From NCBI GenBank assembly GCA_022749755.1, contig CM040444.1:10706274-10770273 (forward strand): a stretch of DNA of 64,000 nt, written 5' to 3'. Shown here in pieces: positions 37,106 through 49,763 of this stretch. The position numbers and the translations under genes were made by a program. The notes below the pieces were generated by a model that searched no databases, was not told where the DNA came from, and worked only from the letters and a program-made list of their open reading frames with translations. The first letter of the stretch is position 1. The number at the start of each line of letters is the position of its first letter. This stretch comes from Azadirachta indica. Its lineage: Eukaryota; Streptophyta; Magnoliopsida; Sapindales; Meliaceae.

Positions 37106-37750
37106 CAACAAGATTTGTAGTTCTTGATGGTCAAAACAAATCCATGTGAAGAAGTTTCAAAGGTTTTAAAGTCGATATATGCATTTTCGATTTAAAAGAC
37201 CTTTTCACTTGCTTTCCAAGTTGACAAATTTTATCTTTAACAAAATCAATTTTATGAAGGCCATAGCTAACTACTTTCATACAGTATTGAAAAACAATTA
37301 TTGCCAATTAATGCACAATTAATATCGAGGGTGTAAACATTGCCACATCTAACACAAGAAAACACAATGCTATTATCACTCATATTATTGGTTATGCAAT
37401 ATTTAGGGTCAAAGACAATTTTGTTCCTTTTATCACACAATTGACTCACACTAAAGAGATTATGTTTTAAGTTGCTAACTAACAAAACATTGTCAATCAA
37501 AGTGCTACCTTATTAACTACATTTCCAAACCCTATGATTTTCCCCTTTACCATTGTCTCGAAATGTGACATGTCTTCTAGCTACATTTCCAGACCCTATG
37601 ATTTTCCCTTTACCGTTGTCTCTAAATGAGTAAAGCTTAAAAGAACATAAATGTCTCTCGTCATGTGTCTTTAACAACCACTATCGAGAAACCATTTCTT
37701 GCTCCTTGATGCCTGCAAAAGAAAATTAAGTTGAGAATTTAGGTACTCAA
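37106..37750 (-). pseudogene. Copia element B: GAG-pre-integrase region
   Basis: The segment at 37,500-37,267 reads NLKHNLFSVSQLCDKRNKIV and GNVYTLDINCALIGNNC, a copia GAG-pre-integrase domain. The HHCC part follows in other frames until the TIR element. A 63-bp tandem duplication ('ctacatttcc(a/g)accctatg...') lies at about 37,517-37,627. Confidence 0.72.
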
Positions 37751-38938
37751 ATTTTCTTGGGTCTTTGCGTATTAGTATTGATTGCTTTTGGAACCCATTT
37801 CATGTCATAACCAAATGCATTCACTGTCATTGGACATCTATGACTTAGTTGTCCATATATGTTACAATAAGTACATGTAGCATTTGTTTCAACTCTAAGA
37901 GAATGTTTTACAGAATAGTTTTCAAAAAACTTTTGTTTAAAGTATGGCTTATATTTAATGCCACTCGTATCAAACACACATTTTGAAAGCCAAGAAATAA
38001 CTCTAAATTCTTTTGATCTCTAGTAAATTTTAAAAGAATTTCATTTTGGTCAAAAGTTTGTTTCTTGAAATTTTCAATTTCTTATAAATTGATTTCCTTC
38101 TCCTTTTCTAAAGTGCAATGCAACGCTTTTAAAGACTCACTTTCGTTAATTAAGGCAAGGTTTAATTCTTTTAAGGAAATGAATTCACTCATCAATGCTT
38201 CAATTTTCTTTTTAAGACTTCAATTTTTAAAAATCCTTATAACTCTTCATATGCTCGTGATAATTCATCATAAGAAAAAGAAGGTAAAAATTCACTAACC
38301 TCATAGTCTCCAAATTCCATAAAGTACATGTTAGCAACTTCATTGTTGAAGTCATCGTTAGAAGAGCTTTCTTCATCATTATCCCATATTACCACGATAG
38401 GTTTTGTCTTTCCTTTGTTATGTTTGAGAAGTGGAAAATCAACTTTTGACATGTCCTAACTTGTTGCATTCATACCAAGTGATTTGGTTCTTCTTGCTCT
38501 TTTCACCTTTTTTTATTCTTCCAAGAAACCCTTGAAAGATTTTCTTCTGAGGTTCTTATTGTTTCTTTAATAGCTTTTGAATGTTATAAATGCCTTTGCC
38601 TCTTCAATGTCTTTTCTTTCTTCTTCATCATCATTTTCAAGTATTGACGACTTAAAAGCAATATTTCTCTTCTTTTCTTATTCCACTCGATCATTTGAAA
38701 TTTTATGTTTATGGTCTATAAGTGAACTAATAAGTTCATCAAGGGTAAGGGTAAGAATGTTGAGGTCCATAGCTTCCTCTATAATTGTTATCTTTGCCCT
38801 TCACTCCTTTAGCAAAGACCTAAGAATTTTTTTGACTTGCTTTCTATTAGAAAAGATTTTCCATGTGCCTTGAGTAAATTTACTATATCCGTGAACCTTG
38901 TATACATTGCATGTATGGACTCATATGCCTATATTGCA
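37751..38938 (-). pseudogene. Copia element B: gag with knuckle His lost
   Basis: Gag on the - strand, similar to element A. The zinc knuckle near 37,840-37,885 reads CTYCNIYGQLSHRC, with Gln in place of His. Open pieces are at 37,977-37,747 and 38,452-38,237. The N-terminus is missing: homology with A's gag stops where the LTR at 38,939 begins, and no PBS is visible. Confidence 0.7.
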
Positions 38939-40220
38939 TGTTAATATGCAACCAAAGAGGGGATGAATTGGATTTCTAAAAATTTAACAATCACAAATTA
39001 AATATTCAGCACAACCACAATTCAAATAATGTGCCAAACAAAAAAGATAAAGAGAATAAGTAGAGCAAACACACCAAAATTTATAGTGCTTTGACATAAC
39101 GTAACCTTGCCTAAATCAACTCTTTCGAGCATTCCTTTAAGATTTTCACCATAAAAAAGTCTTGAGACACCTAATACTTTAAATATACCAAGAAGATTTT
39201 TGGCACTCCTTTAACCCTTACAAGTGATTTCTCTCCCCAATCACTTAAACTCTCAAAAACCCTGAGTGAAAGACCCACTTTTTTCACTCTTATACAATAA
39301 GAATGAATTTGAAAAGTAAGATGACACCTTCAAGAGATTCTTTCACAAGAGAAAATATTACAATAAGAAGTGCAAGGTGTTTAGAATGTAGATAAAGCAA
39401 TATGTAAGCTCAATGAATGATTTTGATGCTTTTTGAATGTTTGAAAACAATTTGTGCTTGAAAAAAATGCTTAAAAGTTGTATATTAATGTTAAAATGGT
39501 TCAAAAAATATATATATATATACATATACTTGAAAAACTAGTTGTTAGACTTAAAAATATTTAAGTGTTAAAAAATCCAGTTGACCATTTTTGAGATTCA
39601 GTCTCCCGAATCACCTTAAAATCAAACAAAAGTGAAATGTAGCATTTTAGTCAACCTAAAATCAAATTCAGTTGACTCGAACTTGAAAGCATTCTATCTT
39701 CAAAAATTCACTTTTTCTGGTTCATAGTGAATCAGTTCAATTCTGTCATGTCTAGTCCAGTCTAGTCAAGCTTGAACCAACTTGAATTAGATTCAACTAT
39801 AATAATCGGTTTGCTAAAGATTTGAAAACTTTGCACTTGAGTCCAATTTTAATGGTAAGGTTTTGCATTTTAATCTATATTTCTATATCTAGAAAACCTT
39901 GCAAAATTGTCTCTTAGTATTTCAAAATTAACTTTTCTACAAATGTATAATTTTATTATTTTAATGCAATAGAATTTGAAGAATAAAATTTTGTGAAAAT
40001 ATGTGTGTATGAGGATGCGAGCTCACATAATTGTTATCTAAACACACAAGTGTACAAAAAGAGATGTATAATAAATGCCTAAAGCTTGTGACTTGATTGT
40101 TCAACTTTGATTACTTGTTTATGCAAAAATTCCTTTTCTTGTTAGCTTGACTCTTTTAGTTGATCAAATGGTTTATTTTGTTATCTCCAAAACAAGAATT
40201 TGTGTGACATAAAGTCAACA
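38939..40220 (-). repeat. Copia LTR, probably the 5' LTR of element B
   Basis: On the - strand it starts TGTTGACTTTATGTCACACA (40,220) and ends near 38,939 in CA. Its layout parallels the LTRs of A ('ccaaagaggggatgaatt', 'tttatagtg', 'aagtcttga', 'tttgaaaactttgcacttgagtcc'), but it is longer and clearly diverged. It meets B's gag with the leader and PBS deleted. The right flank is sequence of element D. No 5-bp duplication is visible, so a solo LTR is possible. Confidence 0.55.
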
Positions 40221-40221
40221 A

Positions 40222-41400
40222 GAAGCAATTAAAGCAAAATTAGCTTCTTTTGCGAAATATAAAGTATTTGGGCCTATAGTCTAGACATGAAGATGTCATA
40301 CCTATTAGATATAAATGGTATTTATAAGGAAACATAATGAAAGCTTGGCAATATAAGAGAGTCTTGATATTGACTTTAATGAAACATATGCTCCTATAGT
40401 GGATATAATTATATTTCTTTTTTTGATAAGTTTAGCAGTCTCAAAGAGTCTTAATATTCATCATATGGATGTAGTGACAGCTTATTTATATAGGTCACTT
40501 GACACTAACATTTATATAAAAATTCCTAAAGGATTGAAAATGGTTGATACATATAAATCAACAAATCATAATTTGTATTCAATCATTTTACTGTGATCCT
40601 TGTATGGATTAAAGTAATTCAAGCACATATGGTATAATCGCTTGAGCAAATATTTGATAGAAGAAGGATATATTAATAATCTTATATGTCCATATGTATT
40701 CATAAAAAAATCAGAATCTAGATTTGTTATTGTAACAGTATTTTGATGACATCAATTTAATCGGAACTGATAAAGAGTTCCTAAAACTGTTGAATACTTA
40801 AAAAAAGGAATTTGAAATGAAACATTTAGGAAAAACTAAATATCATTTTAGCATATAGATCGAGCATAAGTCTAATGGAATATTTATCCATCAATTTGCT
40901 TATATTGAAAGGATTTTAAAACGATTTAATATGGATAAAGCTTATCCGTTAAGTATTTCTATGGTTGTTTGGGCTCTTTATCCTCAAAAAGATCTTTTTC
41001 GACCTAAAGAAGATAAGGGAGAGTACTTGGTCCAGAAGTACCATATCTTGATGCTATTTATGCTTTATTATATTTAGCACAATTTACCATATAGGAAATA
41101 GCATTCTTTATGAACTTATTAGCCAGATTTAGCTCTAAGTTTATTCAATGACCTTACACTAGTATCAAATATATATTTTTTACCTTTGTGGAATCATAGA
41201 TTTGGGATTAGTTTATTCTAATCAACCAACTTGAGGCCCAAGATTTTTTGTTTTGCATATGCCATTATCTTTTTGATCCTCATAAAGCTGATTCATAAAC
41301 GAGATTTTGTTGATATCTTCACCAAATCATTGCTCACTTTAACTTTTGAGAAGTTGGTATATAATATTGGTATAAGTTAGCCTTATAAATTGCCTAACTA
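40222..41400 (+). pseudogene. Copia element D: truncated reverse transcriptase and RNase H
   Basis: A different copia element on the + strand, cut on its left by the LTR at 38,939-40,220. It reads DFNETYAPIVDI, LNIHHMDVVTAYLY and YGLK-like sequence, then a catalytic box YFDD at 40,739-40,750 followed by INLIGTDKEF, and near 41,310-41,375 the RNase H end DIFTKSLLTLTFEKLVYNIG. Stops and frameshifts are frequent. The catalytic aspartates remain, unlike in A and B. Gag, protease and integrase are absent. Confidence 0.75.
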
Positions 41401-41651
41401 ATATATGTCATCTGAAGGGGAGAATTTTTCGAAGGGAGCATAATCTTTGAAGAATTATGGAAAATATACTGGTAGATGGTATGTTGTACTCTTTTTCTCC
41501 TTCAACTAGATTTTTTTATATTAGGTTTTACTAGCAAGGTTTTTAATGAGGCAACACTTGACAAACTCAACATCATCTATCATACTCAACAATTATATTT
41601 GCTTTATTGAGAATTTTAATAGAGTAAGATTAATTAAAAGTGGTGTAATCT

Positions 41652-41939
41652 AAAGGGAGAGTGTTATAAATGTTAGATTTAACACCTTTTTGCATTTAAT
41701 CTCACCCTTAAGTTATAGATGACTATTTATTAGCATTAGAAAGTTATGTCTCTAATTTCTACCATATAAACATGTCATTGTAATGAAGAGTCATCTTCAA
41801 TTATCAAGCAATTGAATACAACTAGTGAGTTCGACATTCAATTAAAAGAAAGATGCACATTTAAGGTTTGCATTATATAATCTAAATATTTACATCCTTA
41901 TATCTTTCTTATTTACAATTTGAGCTAATAATTACAACA
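41652..41939 (+). repeat. Element D polypurine tract and 3' LTR
   Basis: The tract aaagggagag (41,652-41,661) precedes a probable LTR from TGTTATAAATGTTAG at 41,662 to TTACAACA at 41,939, about 278 bp with TG...CA ends, a usual size for short copia LTRs. No second LTR is present to confirm it. Confidence 0.6.
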
Positions 41940-43124
41940 TTATATACATTAATGAAAATTATGTAAATATAAATGTTATTAGTGGTTGAGGATCTTTTTA
42001 TTAAAAAGAAACAAACTATGCTCTTATATATGAAAACATAAGAATCTAAACAAAACATCTTACATTTTACTACCTCAAATTTTTAACTCAATTTATGATA
42101 ATGTATGAAAAGTATTTGTTTTCTTTAAAATTGTCAAGTATTAATGGAATAATATGTTCAAATACTGCAAGCAATTGATTTTTTTTTCAATTTTTATGTA
42201 TAAAATGGAAGAGGAGACAGTTTACGAAATAAATACATTAATCTTGGAAAAGATATATAGGTTTTATATGAGTAATGATGTAAATAATTAATTATATAAG
42301 AATAGTTTTGAGCAGAAGAAAATTAATGAAATTATTTATTTTTGGCATATACTTTTAGTCATAATTTTTTTTTCAATCATGGAAAGGGGTTTACAGAAGA
42401 TGAAATACTTAAAATAATCGACCACAACCATTTTTAAAATCTAATTTTCTCCCACAAATCTAACAAAATATGTTCACAAATTATTTATAATTAATTATTT
42501 AATGAAGCAAAATCATGAATTTGTATTTTTTTACAACCTTACTTTTTATTATTTTCGGTACAAAAAATTAAATAAATTTTCATTAATCCCTTCTTTTGTT
42601 AAGCATTACTAAATTTTGAAGGATTTTAAAAGTATTATCAAACATTGATATGTTTCTCTTTTTTGTTAACATTGATATTTAGTTTATTTTTTAACTATAT
42701 ATAAGTGCATAAAATATTCTAAAAACATTAATAAATGAAAAAAAATGTGGTAATAATGTTAGGATCTTGAGTTTTTTAATTTTTAAAATAAAAATATAGT
42801 TAGTGTATTTATATTATACATATTTGTAATCAATTTAAAATAAGTAAATTATAGTTTTAATATTGAATTTTGTTCATGAAAGTATATAACTTAATAAGAA
42901 TGACAATAAAAGAAAGAAACAAAAAAAGAATAAATAGAACAAATTGAGAGCACTTAGTCAATGAATGAACTTTTTATTTTTATTTTTTTCTAAATGAATG
43001 TAAAATTATTATATAAGAATACATAAAAAAGTTTAATATATAATATTAATTTTTCAACATGCCTTTTAATAGAATAATATCATGTGTTTTAAATTTTATA
43101 TTACTTATATTAATCTCCATTATT
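41940..43124. other. AT-rich, no gene
   Basis: AT-rich sequence with no coding or repeat structure I can support. Confidence 0.4.
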
Positions 43125-43330
43125 TAGCCACTCAGGCCTAGCCTGCGCAGTCAAGAACTTATAACTTTCTAAGGATGGTGTGTGTTCGAGCTCTGCAGAT
43201 TGCAGGCCTTCTCTCACTGAGTGTGGTGCATTTCCCATTGAATGTGGGATCTTCGACTGTGTGTGCCTAGATCTTTAGTGTGAACTACAATTGCATCCAT
43301 CTAAACTCCCAAAAAAACTCTATTGTATTA
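43125..43330 (+). repeat. SINE-like unit
   Basis: A 200-bp GC-richer island. It starts 'agccactcaggcctagcctg', which could be a degenerate A box, and has 'gtgttcgagctc' at about 43,189-43,200, close to a tRNA-type B box (GGTTCGANNCC), spaced as in plant SINEs. It ends in an A-rich stretch 'cccaaaaaaactc'. A clear target duplication is not visible. Confidence 0.35.
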
Positions 43331-44490
43331 TGAGCAATATATTTGTAGTAAAAAAATCTCTATTATTTATTAATTTCCAAATAAATAATTGGAAATAAGA
43401 AGTTTTATAAGGTAATAATCCTTCCTAATTTAGGATATTTATTTCTTTAAAATATAGGGAAACATAAAAATTCTTTGCACTAGATTTTATGCTTCTCTGA
43501 AAGTAAATAATATTTTTCAGAATTGGTTAAGCCTTCACATGTGAAAAACTTGTCCAAAGATAGCTTCTTGAAATTATGATTTTTGTTTCTTATTTTTCTA
43601 AGTTGTTCAATTATTTTTCTATGCTTTAATTGAGAATAACTTAATAGCAATTAATTGTTTGTAATTCCATTGTGATAAACTTAAGAATTTAAATCTTTTA
43701 AGGGTTGTTAAGACAATTATGATTGTGTTCTTTGGAAGAAGAAGCTATGTTCATTGAAAGAAGTTTGGCAACATGAGAAGCTAGGAGATCTTGCAAAAGA
43801 AGGCTATCTAAGAAGATTCAACACAGTAGCGAAAGCAATTTTGCTTGTATAAATTCATTGATGTTTGTATCATATATATTTCTTATCTATTGTTTTCTCT
43901 TGGAGTGGCCTTGTAGATGTAAGATTGAAAAATCCAAAACACGTTAAAATTACATATCTAAGATTATAGGTTAATGTCATTGATATTAAATATATTTTGA
44001 TCATTATCGCTATATGAATTTGAAATGTTTACTAGGATTTATAGGGGGGTGTCGAAGAAGGAGTGCCAATGTTATAGGAGTGTATATTATGAAATGGGGG
44101 TAATATTGGTGTTATGGGGGTTTTGTTTTGTTATTGTAGTTCATTATTATTTGTAAATAGCCTTCTTCCAGCTTAATGGGCAATAAGTAGTCCACAAATT
44201 AATAAGAATAAAGTGAAGATATTGGAGATCCTTTACCTTATTCAAGACAACGGTTCTCAAGGTTCAAGGGTTAATATATGGCAAGAATCCAAATAATTAA
44301 TAATATGTGATAATATTTATAAAAATTGAATTATGCAATTGTGTCCTTTTTTTATTATCATCAAATTTCACTTTGATTCCCCAACTTTACAAAACCTTTT
44401 AATTATTAGTGAATAATAAAATGTTAGTTCATTGAGAATCTTTTCATAAGTCTATTGCAACAAAACCACTTATTGTAGTAATATCTAAAG
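43331..44490. other. AT-rich, no gene
   Basis: No coding pattern recognised. A short G-rich patch lies at 44,040-44,130. Confidence 0.4.
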
Positions 44491-44729
44491 ATAAATAGTC
44501 AGTCTTGGTATATATGCCATACATTTTCATCCTATTAAATTTCTAAACTTTTAAACCTCTCTTAGTAGTACGCCCCCTCCTAGAAACCTTTTTAAACAAT
44601 CAAAAACCTATAAATAGTCAATCTTGATATACATGCCATACATTTTCATCTTATTAAATTTACTAAAGTTTTAAACCTCTCTTAGTAACACACCCCCTCG
44701 TAGAAACCTTTTTAGACAATCAAAAACCT
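44491..44729 (+). repeat. 119-bp tandem duplication
   Basis: Two head-to-tail units, 44,491-44,609 and 44,610-44,729, each starting 'ataaatagtca(g/a)tcttg' and ending 'caatcaaaaacct'. They differ at roughly a dozen positions. Confidence 0.85.
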
Positions 44730-46159
44730 TAGTCTCAACCCAAAAGCCAAAATATATGTCATTTCCATAATCTTGTTGTTAGCCTAACCCCTTCATTGTC
44801 CATCTATATAGGGCACATAACACAACACAACTCCATTCAAACATAGCCTACACCATCATTATATAACACATTTAATTTCAATATAAAAATTAGTAATTTC
44901 CTTACAAATACATCATGCAATCAAGTTAAAAATATAACAAATTCACTGTTTAGTAAAATAAATCAATGATCGAAACCATATAATTACCATAAATACACCC
45001 TAAATTACTAAAACACTATCATCTAAATCATAGAAACAACAATCCCTATCAACTAAATTACAAACATTCCTTAACTCATAAATAGAATCAACTCTCATAG
45101 AACATAATAGTAGATATACTATCAAAATAATCAATAATAAACCATGTTAATTATGTGTTTATTTCAACCATTGTATTGCAATATAAAGATATACAACAAA
45201 TAACATGGATACTTCAAAAATCACAATTTTGTCCAAGTACACTACTTAACACGTAGTTTTTCACACAATGAAAGAAAAAAAAATTAAAAATTTGAACTTT
45301 TGCAAGCATGTAGGTTGACATATAAGGATATTGGCTTCACAATGAAAAGATAACATTCCCTCATTGTAAATTTCTGATAACCAAAACTAATAGAGCAATA
45401 TTGTTACTTTCTTTCCTTCAATGAAATCTTAGCATGGTTTGGGTTTTATTTGAGTTTTTATTTAGTCATGATTGTGGCGATGGTGCAAAGATTAAATAAT
45501 AAAGATAAAATGTGGTAGAACTAGGGCTCTCCCTTCTCTCTATTCTCTCTCTTCGTTACTGCAGAACTCTCTGCCCTCTTATCACAACTTGCCTTTTCTT
45601 TTCTAAAACTCCATCTCTACTAAGATTTCTTTATTTTTCTTTTGTTTTTTTGTTTTATTTTCTTTAATAAATGCAGATTTCTACCTAAATCTAGATTTAT
45701 GGTAGTATATTTCCATTTGATAGATTATATCCACTTAATAGTGGTTTATATCCACCCAGATTTAGAAATGTAATGGTTTTATTTGTTTTTTTCTATAAGG
45801 AGAATGGTATTTAGACCATTGAAAATGAAAATAAAAGTTAAGTAGAGCCCTAAGTCGAAAATATTTGTCAGTGATACCCCTTCTGTCAATTTTTTTTGTT
45901 ACTGTTAATATGAAAAAGGGTATAATAGTTATTGTAGCTTGAAATTAAAATTAAAATTAAAAAATATTATTATTTCTCACATTTAAGGATAAAATGGTAT
46001 TTTTAATTTAAATAAACATAAAAATAAATTATATTTGATAAAACATAATTATATAATTAAAAAAACCCTAAAATCCTAAATGTCACAATCTTTCTCTCCT
46101 TGCACTGTAACTTCTTCCTCTTTTTCTTCTTCTTGCCAGTTTCTTTAGCTCTTCTCATT

Positions 46160-46203
46160 GTTTTCTTCTTCTTCTTCTTCTTCTTCTTCTTCTTCTTCTT
46201 CCT
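46160..46203 (+). repeat. (TTC)n microsatellite
   Basis: About 13 TTC/TCT units within the TIR element. Confidence 0.9.
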
Positions 46204-46589
46204 CTTCGTCTTTTCTCTCTTACCCGCTTGCTTACCAAACTTTACCACATTATTGGTCAACAAGCCTTATAGAAATTTTACATGGATAAAATGGATTTCG
46301 TAAGTGGTAGATAAGGTTTGATACAACACATCTTTTGTGTCATTTAAAGATGTTTATGTTGAGCATAGATTGTAGAGAAGAGTTGAAGGAGAAATGATAT
46401 AGGAATGTGTTAGTTTGGTGACATGTGGGCAAGGTGTTCAATGAAATGCTTCAAAGAATTTCTATTGTTTTATTATAGGGTAATTTTGCTTGAGGTTGAT
46501 GAATGAGTATGTTTTTAATTGTTTAATTATTAATGATTATGTTAAAATTAAGTTTGATTAAATAAATAAGATAAGATTATGAAAAAGAG

Positions 46590-46940
46590 TAGATTGGGTT
46601 TTGAATTTAAAAGAGATTAGTTTTGAATTTGATGGAGTTGGGTTTTGAATTTGCAGAAGAAGAAGAAATGGGATTTGAATTTGAAGCAAAAGAAGAAGAT
46701 GTGTTTTAAAATTAAGGAAGAAGAAGAAAATGGATTTTGAATTTGAAGAAAAATAAAGAAGACGAAGATGGTTTTTGAATTTAAAGAAGGAATTGGGATT
46801 TGAATTTGAAGAAGAAGAAGAAGACGAAGATGGGTTCTAAATTTGAAGAAGTAGTTGGGTTTTAAATTTGAAGTAGAAAAACGAAATGGGTTTTGAATGA
46901 AGAAGAAGTATGATTTTGAATTTAATTTGAAGAAGAAGAG
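46590..46940 (+). repeat. GAA-rich minisatellite
   Basis: About eight degenerate units built on 'gggttttgaatttgaagaag', of variable length owing to gaa/gaag expansion. Confidence 0.65.
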
Positions 46941-47544
46941 GAGGTTGAGAATTATAGATTTTTAGGTAAATTTATTTGTCAACATAAGTCAGCAGGGTAT
47001 TTATAGTATTTTATTAGTAAAAATTAGTCAAACTATAATAGTGACAGAAAAAACTAATAGAAGAGGTATCAATGACAAATATTTTCTACTTGACGGTCTA
47101 TTTGATATTTATTTTCATTTTGGGAGTTCTAAATGTCATTCTTCCTTTTATACGATAATAAGTTTATTGCATAAGGTTTGTTGTAGTATTAATTAGGAAG
47201 ATCAAATTAAAGAATGGAAGGTAAAGAAAAAGAGCTATGGAAAATATTCTAGTGGAACTCTACTTTAAAATTTATTTTCTTGTTAAAAACACAGAAAAAA
47301 AATATAAATCTGTTATTTTATCTCCTCCATGTACCTCAATAAGTTTAAGATTTATTTATTTGTATATTGTAATTAATCTTTGTAATATTTTTGCAGATAT
47401 AGGGGCATATTTGTAATTATAATGTTTATTTATATGAACTGAAGTTCATCCTTTTGTTGTTTACGAAAAAAAATGATGTACAACTAACAATTAAGATTAT
47501 TTCTATTCGATGACAAGACACTTTTTTTTTTATACGTTGAACGA

Positions 47545-48137
47545 ATTAGGGTTTCTCCTATTCTGACCATCATTTTTCTCCTATTTTTAATTTTGACTGC
47601 CTAAAAACTATATTTTTAAATTTTACCAAACACTCTCCATTTGAATATTTTTACCCCCAAAAACACTAAACAAAAAAATGAGTAAATTTTCTTCATTACT
47701 TTCGAGTTCAATTAATTTACATAAACCTGAAGAGACAATTTTAAGTTCAATTAATTTACTAGAAATTGAAAGTGTACTTTCAAGTTCAATCGATTAGTTT
47801 GAACTCGAAAGTGCATTGCAAATCATTTTCAACATCTTGCAAACCGTATTTTTGAATTTAAATATGCACCAAATGTATTCAAACTTCAAAAATTAAAAGT
47901 GACAATGTTTAGATTAAAAAATATAGTGAAATCAAATTTATGTTGGGAGAGAAAGCTTTAAAGAATCACTCAAAATAGTTTACATGCACGAGTCTTGTGT
48001 TTTTCTTTCAAGTGGTCTTGGGGGCAAAGTTTTTTCAAAAAAAAAAAAGTGTTTAGTCAAAATTAGAAAAAAAATTTTAAGGTGGTCAAAGTTTAAAAAA
48101 GAAAAGAATTGGTCAAAATGAGATATTCTCCAAGGAA
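47545..48137. mobile_element. Possible MITE with diverged inverted ends
   Basis: The left part ('ctcctattctgaccat', 'ttttgactgcctaaaaac', 'tacccccaaaaacact') resembles the reverse complement of the right part ('gagatattctcc', 'gtcaaaattaga', 'cttgggggcaaag'). The inner sequence also has 'tttcgagttca' facing 'tgaactcgaaag'. Ends and target duplication are not clear. Confidence 0.4.
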
Positions 48138-49600
48138 TTAAAGGCAGAATGAAAAGGAATTGAGGCGTAACGGCGAAACGAGGATTAATATGTTTGGTCC
48201 GGCAAATTAGGGTGGAATAAGGAATCCTAATCGGATCAAATGGGAAAATCTTGACCCCTTTTTCAAAGGTGAGAAATCATGGTTGCCACCCCTCCCAATA
48301 CTTAAATTACCTAATTTATCACCTTCTTTATTTGTTTTATTATTTGTTTTCTATTACATTAACTATTTTAACTAATTATTTTGTAATAAATTAAAAATAT
48401 AACTAATTATTTTTTAGTAAATTATCATATTATTTTAATTATTTATTTACAAATAAATTTATATTAAGATGTTCAATTTTAAATTTTCTTAAAATTTTAC
48501 TTATAATTATTAGTGTAATGTTTCTTATTATTTTTTTCTATTATTCTTATTATGTATAAAATATTTTCAATTATTTTATTTTTATATTAATTTATTTATA
48601 CTCCATACCTATTGTATATACAACTATTTATATTTATTTGATAAATGTAATTTTAATTCATAATATGTAAGTTAATCATTTAGTAAAGATAACTAATTTT
48701 ATGGTTAAATTTTAATTTTATTATTATTTTAATGTTATAATTCTATGGTTAAAGTTAATTTTATTATTATTTTAATGTTATAATTTTACTATTTTTAAAA
48801 TTTTAATTTATGATACTAAATTGTTGAAAATGTTGATGCTTTAATATAAAATTTTAAGAATAAATTAAATTGTACATAAAATGAAAATAATAAGTAATTA
48901 AAATTTTATTAAATAACGTAATTAATTTTTAAATAGAGGATTTTTTTTATCTAAAAGAAAATATAATAAATTCCTTTCCCTCTCAATTTCTTATTTCAAT
49001 CAAATAAATGAATATTATGTCTTCCACTTTCTTTTCCTTTAATTCCTCTTTCCATTCCTCAAATTAAATATGAATTTTTCTTTTGTTTTAAATATTTTAC
49101 CCTTACATATACAATCTACCGATACATAACTTTTATTTTTTTCAATATTACACAATTACATATACAATTTATCAATACTTAAATTGAAAATTTAAATATT
49201 ACGTAATTACATGTAATCTATGAAAATATGAATTTTTTTGAGTATTACATAATTATATATATAATTTATCAATACTTAAATTGAAAATTGTTAGGAGTTG
49301 GGAGCCAAGATTATTACCAGTATAATACTATTTGCTCAGTGCCCCATTTGAGCAAAATCTATCCTCATTTTAAGGGAATCTAAATCTTATTTGATCCTGG
49401 AGACTCAAACATAAATACTTTATTATTATACTACTAGTGGGTAGTTTATCAAACATGACCCTAAAGCAACAAATATTTCAGCTAGGTCCCATAATTATAG
49501 ATAGGTTATTTTTTCATTTATATTAAATCTTTTAAAAATTTTATGGAGAGAATAAAAGCAAAGTTTTTGGGGTTTCACTGACAATATTCTCACTTTGATG
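48138..49600. other. AT-rich upstream region of the PYM gene
   Basis: Very AT-rich. No gene or defined promoter motif that I can support. The transition to higher GC at about 49,600 marks the gene. Confidence 0.4.
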
Positions 49601-49763
49601 GATCAAAATGAAATTCATCCCATTTACCGAACGGAGAGAGAAAATCTTCTCTTTCTGTCTGCGTCGTCAAGAGCTGAAGAAGTAAGCTGTGAAGTGGTAG
49701 TGACAATCACATCTCGGCAAGGGCCAATCGAATAATTAGATTGATAAACCAGGAATCCATTCT

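Larger units (their letters stand above)
45794..47152. mobile_element. TIR element with (TTC)n and GAA-rich interior
   Basis: Terminal inverted repeats of about 110 bp: the left end 'tataaggagaatggtattta' pairs with the reverse complement of the right end 'taaatgtcattcttcc...tata', and 'agtcgaaaatatttgtcagt' with a counterpart near 47,075-47,095. The interior has a (TTC)n run at about 46,160-46,203 and a GAA-rich minisatellite at 46,590-46,940. No transposase or clear target duplication. Open frames over the TTC run are low-complexity. Confidence 0.55.

Noticed and set aside
46057..46303. Open frames on both strands over the (TTC)n run
   Set aside because: Low-complexity translation of a microsatellite (poly-Lys on one strand, poly-Phe/Leu on the other); no domain.
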